Made by a program: the position numbers and the translations under genes
Shown: positions 13,026 through 16,980 of the stretch, in pieces
How the letters are laid out: each line of letters starts with the position of its first letter
Position numbering within the stretch: the first letter of the stretch is position 1
Assembly: GCA_020052215.1 (NCBI GenBank)
Contig: JAGVPN010000151.1
Location: 1-16,980, forward strand
Length of the DNA stretch: 16,980 bases
Origin: Syntrophobacterales bacterium
GTDB taxonomy: Bacteria > Desulfobacterota > Desulfobaccia > Desulfobaccales > 0-14-0-80-60-11
Direction of reading: 5' to 3'
Notes under the pieces: model-generated
The model's input: only the letters and a program-made list of their open reading frames with translations
What the model was told of the DNA's origin: nothing
Database searches by the model: none

Positions 13026-15743
13026 TCAGCCACCGTTGGCGGTCTCGGCCGCGGACGCTGGCCGTAGGCCGGTTTCCTGGAGCGTCATCTCCACCCGGAA
13101 GGTCCCGCCCTCGGTATCTTTCCGCAGCACAAAGCCCAGGCGCTTCACCATCTCCAGCATCGGCTGGTTCTGGGCCAGGACGTCGCCGGTGAGGAGTTTC
13201 ACCCCCTGCTCCCGGGCGATCTCGGTGATCCGTGCCACCAGCTTGGGGCCCAGACCTTTGCCCTGCCAGGGGTCGGCCACGATTACCGCGAATTCGGCCG
13301 TAGACCGGTCCGCGTCCATTACCATGCGGCTCACTCCCATCATAACCTCGGGCCCCGGCGGCAGGCCGATGGCCATCAAGCCGATCTCCCGGTCGTAATC
13401 GTTCTGGGTGAAGCGGATGAGCATTTCATGGGTCCATTTCTTGATCAGCTTGAAGTAGCGGAAGTAGATGGTTTCTTCCGAACATTTGCCGAGAAAGTCG
13501 GACACCAGGGGTTCGTCTTCGGGTTTCATGGGCCGCAGCAACACCGGGGTGCCGTCCCGGAGTAGCCAGTCGCTCTCATACTGGTTGGGATAGGGGGCGA
13601 TGATGAGATGGCGGGGGGCCGGCACCTCGGTGGGTTCGACGATCAGGCGGGCATCCACCGCCACAAATCCCCCCTGGACGGCCAGAAGGGGGTTGACGTC
13701 CAATTCCACGATCTCCGGGAAATCGGTGACCAGTTGGGAAATCCGCACCAGGATCTCGGCCAGCTGATCCAGGTTGGCAGGCGGAACGTTGCGGTAGCCC
13801 TTCAGCACCCGGGACACCCGGGTTTTTTCAATCAACCGCCGGGCCAGGAGCAGGTTCAGGGGGGGCAGATCCACGGCCGAGTCCTCCAGAACCTCGGTGA
13901 ATGCCCCGCCGGCCCCGAAGAGGATGAGAGGGCCGAAATCCGGGTCCCGTTTGCTGCCGACGATTAATTCGCAGATGGCTTGCTGTTCCTGGGTCTGGAC
14001 CGTCACCCCCAAGAGGTTGGCCTCCGGTTTGGAGGCCTTGACCGCGGTGAGGATTTCTTCGTACGCGGCCATCACTTCGCTGTCGTCATGGAGATCGCCG
14101 CGCATCCCGCCCGCCTCGGACTTGTGGCTGACCTCCGGGGAATTTATCTTCAGAGCCACCGGAAAGCCCATCATCTGGGCCACCGCCGCGGCGTCGGCGG
14201 CGGTGGAGGCCGCCACCGTGGGATTTACCGGGATGCCGTAGGCGCTCAAGATGGCCTTGGATTCCAATTCCGTCAGCACGCCCCCCTGGCGCGCCAGGCG
14301 CTGGGCCAGAAAGGTGCGGGCCTGCCGGGTATTGACGCTCAATTCCTGGGTCAGCCGGGGCGGGGTGTCTTGTAAGAGCTCCAGGTGACGGGAGTAGACA
14401 TACATCTCCATGAAGGTGTCCACCGCCTGCTCCGGGGTCTCAAAGGTGGGGATGCCCGCGGCATTGAGAATCTGGACCCCCTCTTCCACCTCATCGCCCC
14501 CCATCCACACCGCAAAGACCGGCCGGCCTTTGCCCTGGATCTCGGGCGCCAGGACCTGGGCTACCCCCGTGGGATCGGTGAGGGCCTGGGGGGACAGGAT
14601 GATGACCAGGCCCGAGAGTTCCGGGGCCGCCATGGCCACCTGCACCGCCCAGAGATAGCGTTCCGGCGGGGCGTCCCCCAGGATGTCGATGGGATTGCCC
14701 CGGCACCAGTAAGGCGGTAAAAATTCATCCAGCTGCTCCAGGGTTTCCGGGGACAGGGTGGCGGGCTCCATATGCCAGCGCCCCAGGGCATCCACCGCCA
14801 TGACCCCCGGGCCGCCGGCATTGCTGATGATTCCCAGGTTGGCGCCAGCGGGGCGCTTCACCTTCCCCAGGGCCTCGGCGCAGTCGAAGAGCTGCCCGAT
14901 GGTGTCCACCCGGATGATCCCGGCCCGCCGGAACGCGGCAGTGTAGGCCCGGTCCGCCCCGGCCATGGCCCCGGTGTGGGAGGCTGCCGCCATGGCCCCG
15001 GCCCGGCTGCGCCCGGCTTTAATAATGATGATGGGTTTGACCCGGGACACGGAGCGGGCCGCGCTCATAAACTTGCGGTGCTGGGTCAGGTTCTCCATGT
15101 AGATGACGATGCTCTTGGCGCGCTCCTCGTTGCCCAGGTAATCGATCAGATCGCCGAAATCCACGTCGGCCATGGACCCCAGGCTGATGAAGTGGCTGAA
15201 GCCGATCTTCTTGGGGATGGCCCACCCCAGGATGGAGCTGCACAGGGCGCCGCTCTGGGAGATGAAGGCCAGGTTGCCCGGTTGGGCGCCATGGGGCGCA
15301 AAGCTGGCGTGTAACTTGGACGATGGGCAGAGGATACCCAGGCAGTTGGGCCCCAGGTAGCGGATCCCCGCTTTTTGAGCCGCCTCTTTGATGGCGGCTT
15401 CGATCTCCATACCCCGCAATCCCACTTCCTTGCCGCCGGCGGAAATGATGATGGCGGCGCCAATGCCGGCTTGGCAGCACTCCCGCATGGCATCAGGCAC
15501 ATCCCGGATGGGAATGGCGATGATGGCCAGATCGATGGGCTCCTGGACGTCAGTGACCAGCGGATAGGCAGGCAGCCCCTGGATTTCCTGATACTTGCGG
15601 TTAACCGGGTAGATCTTGCCTGGAAAGCCATCCCGGAGGAGATTGTGGATCAGGGCCCGCCCGATGGTATTTTCCTTATCACTGGCGCCGATTACCGCCA
15701 CCGCTTCCGGTTTAAAAAATGCATCCAGAGAAGACTTGCGCAT
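13026..15743 (-). CDS. Acyl-CoA synthetase (ADP-forming) alpha-beta fusion with C-terminal GNAT domain
   Basis: A 905-residue protein. Residues about 8-460 are the alpha part: CoA-binding Rossmann start (AVAVIGASD), GPNCLGI, ISQSG, and SHTGAMAG with H256, the histidine phosphorylated in ADP-forming acetyl-CoA synthetases. Residues about 485-705 are the beta/ATP-grasp part, with SHKSEAGG (H540), FGAGGAFTEVL and ELDVNPLL. Residues about 723-890 are a GNAT acetyltransferase with the acetyl-CoA loop QGKGLG (827-832). Relatives include energy-conserving acetyl-CoA synthetases (acyl-CoA + ADP + Pi to acid + CoA + ATP) and Pat/PatZ-type protein acetyltransferases, whose synthetase part is often inactive. 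Because both histidines are kept here, a working synthetase is likely, with a possible second acetylation role. It is 4 nt behind the methyltransferase-like gene; GGAT precedes the ATG. Confidence 0.9.
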   Translation of the reverse strand: MRKSSLDAFFKPEAVAVIGASDKENTIGRALIHNLLRDGFPGKIYPVNRKYQEIQGLPAYPLVTDVQEPIDLAIIAIPIRDVPDAMRECCQAGIGAAIIISAGGKEVGLRGMEIEAAIKEAAQKAGIRYLGPNCLGILCPSSKLHASFAPHGAQPGNLAFISQSGALCSSILGWAIPKKIGFSHFISLGSMADVDFGDLIDYLGNEERAKSIVIYMENLTQHRKFMSAARSVSRVKPIIIIKAGRSRAGAMAAASHTGAMAGADRAYTAAFRRAGIIRVDTIGQLFDCAEALGKVKRPAGANLGIISNAGGPGVMAVDALGRWHMEPATLSPETLEQLDEFLPPYWCRGNPIDILGDAPPERYLWAVQVAMAAPELSGLVIILSPQALTDPTGVAQVLAPEIQGKGRPVFAVWMGGDEVEEGVQILNAAGIPTFETPEQAVDTFMEMYVYSRHLELLQDTPPRLTQELSVNTRQARTFLAQRLARQGGVLTELESKAILSAYGIPVNPTVAASTAADAAAVAQMMGFPVALKINSPEVSHKSEAGGMRGDLHDDSEVMAAYEEILTAVKASKPEANLLGVTVQTQEQQAICELIVGSKRDPDFGPLILFGAGGAFTEVLEDSAVDLPPLNLLLARRLIEKTRVSRVLKGYRNVPPANLDQLAEILVRISQLVTDFPEIVELDVNPLLAVQGGFVAVDARLIVEPTEVPAPRHLIIAPYPNQYESDWLLRDGTPVLLRPMKPEDEPLVSDFLGKCSEETIYFRYFKLIKKWTHEMLIRFTQNDYDREIGLMAIGLPPGPEVMMGVSRMVMDADRSTAEFAVIVADPWQGKGLGPKLVARITEIAREQGVKLLTGDVLAQNQPMLEMVKRLGFVLRKDTEGGTFRVEMTLQETGLRPASAAETANGG

Positions 15744-15747
15744 GGGG

Positions 15748-16473
15748 TTATCCTTTACCGTCGGGCAGGTCTAAGGGTAAGGTTTGACGCCGCGCCCGGC
15801 ACGGTTGGCCGCCGCCGTAAAAGACGGTCACCCGGTGGCTAAGGGCGCCGGTGCGCCCCCGGCCGTATCGGGACAGGGCCGGGGACCACCTGTGGGGCAA
15901 GGTCTGCCAATCCTCCCGGGCCCCGGTGGCGCCACCCCCTGCTTCCCCGATCAGAATAAGATAATGCAGAAAATCCGTTTGGCAAAGGGAGGCCACGGAT
16001 TGTCCCGGCGGGGGCCAGGCATAGAGCGCCACTTGCGGCTGCAACTCCCGGGCCGCGGTGAGGGCGTCGCCCCGCTCTACCCCGGGATAGACGGGCAAGC
16101 CCGAGACGAATTCGCCGTCGCCGGTGTCCACGGCCCGGAACCTGATGCCCGCGGCGGCGCAGAGGGGCGTCAGGGCCGCAGTGAGGTAGCCCCGGCCGGC
16201 CCCGGCCTCCAGGAGCCGGGTCACTTTTAAGAGGCTGAGGTAGCGCATCAGGGTTTGAACCCACTCCCGGGACGGGAAGAAATAGACCCCGGTGGCCTGG
16301 GACAGGGCCGTGAGCCAGGCCGCGTCGTCGGGGACCCCATGGGTAAGCTCCCGCCAGCGGGCCTCGGGCAGGAGATAGGCCAGGGGCCCTTCTTCCGGGT
16401 CCGGCAGGCGCACCAGGTCCCGGGCGAGGCGCTCAAAGGCGCGGTGTTCCCGGAAGCTTAGGCCGGATGACAT
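15748..16473 (-). CDS. Class I SAM-dependent methyltransferase-like protein
   Basis: A 241-residue protein. Residues 87-98 (LLEAGAGRGYLT) match motif I of the SAM-binding Rossmann fold, and RAVD (113-116) is the acidic end of the second strand. QVALYAWPPPGQS (147-159) is at the position of motif IV, with PPPG where many methyltransferases have a catalytic-site motif. The N-terminal 80 residues are helical and contain YFFPSREWVQ. The C-terminal 60 residues (RWSPALSRYGRG and onward) are basic and low in recognisable motifs. The substrate is unknown. No good ribosome site is visible before the ATG at 16473. The close coupling to the synthetase gene downstream implies one transcript, but not a common pathway. 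Confidence 0.7.
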   Translation of the reverse strand: MSSGLSFREHRAFERLARDLVRLPDPEEGPLAYLLPEARWRELTHGVPDDAAWLTALSQATGVYFFPSREWVQTLMRYLSLLKVTRLLEAGAGRGYLTAALTPLCAAAGIRFRAVDTGDGEFVSGLPVYPGVERGDALTAARELQPQVALYAWPPPGQSVASLCQTDFLHYLILIGEAGGGATGAREDWQTLPHRWSPALSRYGRGRTGALSHRVTVFYGGGQPCRARRQTLPLDLPDGKG

Positions 16474-16533
16474 GGTTTTTGACTACCCCCGCTACGAAAA
16501 GTTCAAAGTTCAAAGTTATGGTGGTTTTTATAG

Positions 16534-16550
16534 GGCGGCCTGTGGCCGCC
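16534..16550. repeat. Short perfect hairpin
   Basis: GGCGGCC-TGT-GGCCGCC, a 7-bp stem. It lies 60 nt upstream of the methyltransferase start and is the first of a cluster of palindromes to the right. Confidence 0.6.
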
Positions 16551-16589
16551 GGAATTCGGCGCACCGGGCTGGCAGCACTAATGTAGTGG

Positions 16590-16609
16590 CACAGGCTTTC
16601 CAGCCTGTG
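16590..16609. repeat. CACAGGCT palindrome
   Basis: CACAGGCT-TTCC-AGCCTGTG, an exact 8-bp stem. The same kind of CACAGGCTTTCCAGCCTGTG sequence is common as a dispersed intergenic palindrome in several bacterial phyla (from memory). Confidence 0.6.
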
Positions 16610-16618
16610 CAGGTGCAG

Positions 16619-16657
16619 GGTGCGTCCCGCCCACCAACATGGCGGGCGGGACGCACC
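16619..16657. repeat. 14-bp GC-rich palindrome
   Basis: GGTGCGTCCCGCCC (16619-16632) and GGGCGGGACGCACC (16644-16657) are exact complements around an 11-nt loop. There is no T-run on either side. A repeat or a stable RNA hairpin is possible. Confidence 0.65.
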
Positions 16658-16980
16658 GCCCCGCGAACTTTTCACAATTTATGGGTGGGTCCAAGGCCCA
16701 GGCCCAACTTGCTGGAAAAGCCCCAGCCGCGGATTTCCCCTGGATAAAATCTTACCACGAAAGGGGCGTAAATGGAGGCTTGAAGCTTTTGGCTTGAAGT
16801 TTCTCCCATTTTAGCAATAATATAAGTGATCCTGCCAAGTGGTTCCCAGGGTTAATTTCGCACTAAAAATCACCTGTCGAAGCCATGCCAAATCCTTTAC
16901 AGGCATTGAGAGACCCCCAGGGCTCAAGCCCTGGCAGAATCGGGGCGCCGCTGAGGGACGCCGCCACCCGGGGCCGTGGC
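16658..16980. other. Intergenic to right edge, one palindrome
   Basis: I find no supportable gene. CCAGGGC-TCAA-GCCCTGG at 16917-16934 is a perfect 7-bp hairpin. A frame from ATG 16885 stays open to the window end (32 codons) but has no ribosome site and runs through that palindrome, so I do not call it. GGCTTGAAG occurs twice near 16777-16799. Confidence 0.4.

Noticed and set aside
14772..15314. Plus-strand ORF of 180 codons inside the acyl-CoA synthetase gene
   Set aside because: Antisense to the conserved alpha domain, His/Gly/Pro-rich and without motifs; a shadow.
16885..16980. Open frame from an ATG to the right edge (32 codons)
   Set aside because: No ribosome site; it runs through a palindrome and has low-complexity Arg/Gly/Pro content; cannot be judged without more sequence.

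Overview
The window looks like a chromosomal segment of an anaerobic Desulfobacterota-type (former Deltaproteobacteria) organism with a moderately GC-rich genome. The evidence is an hdrCBA operon with cubane and non-cubane Fe-S proteins, an FrhB-family iron-sulfur flavoprotein, a [NiFe]-hydrogenase maturation protease, a corrinoid-protein-type Fe-S/DUF3786 protein, small clostridial/Desulfovibrio-type ferredoxins, an ADP-forming acyl-CoA synthetase, and a PEP-CTERM protein behind a GEMM-type riboswitch. I cannot name a species from sequence alone. Layout: (1) 1-780 holds the 3' end of a cysteine-rich gene entering from the left, a perfect palindrome and a probable small membrane protein on the minus strand. 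(2) 800-9171 is a long plus-strand redox run. It starts with hdrC, hdrB and an unusually long two-FAD-module hdrA (spacers of only 3 nt). After a structured spacer come an FrhB-like subunit, a hydrogenase maturation peptidase, a rhodanese-ferritin fusion and an Fe-S/DUF3786 protein. (3) 9172-13025 is a patchwork accessory region with interspersed inverted-repeat elements, two paralogous ferredoxins, a HAF-repeat PEP-CTERM protein with a cyclic-dinucleotide riboswitch and terminator leader, an ORF-less group II intron (5' exon pairing to EBS1 is visible), and a small cupin. (4) 13026-16473 is a minus-strand pair: a class I methyltransferase-like gene followed 4 nt later by a fused acyl-CoA synthetase (ADP-forming)/GNAT protein. 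(5) 16474-16980 is non-coding as far as I can see and carries several short palindromes. How the genes may work together: HdrABC normally couples a disulfide-type or related reduction to ferredoxin reduction by flavin-based electron bifurcation. Here an FrhB-type subunit is the only candidate electron-input module encoded nearby, and two stand-alone ferredoxins further right are possible electron carriers. No hydrogenase structural gene and no MvhD are in the window, so the role of the maturation protease is with an unlinked enzyme. The acyl-CoA synthetase would conserve energy from an acyl-CoA by making ATP. The riboswitch suggests that production of the secreted HAF/PEP-CTERM protein is tied to c-di-GMP or 3',3'-cGAMP signalling. 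Most promising for a second look are the tandem HdrA, the riboswitch (possibly the cGAMP-type variant), the ORF-less intron with recognisable EBS1/IBS1, and the family of inverted repeats ending in ATACCAA-type termini.
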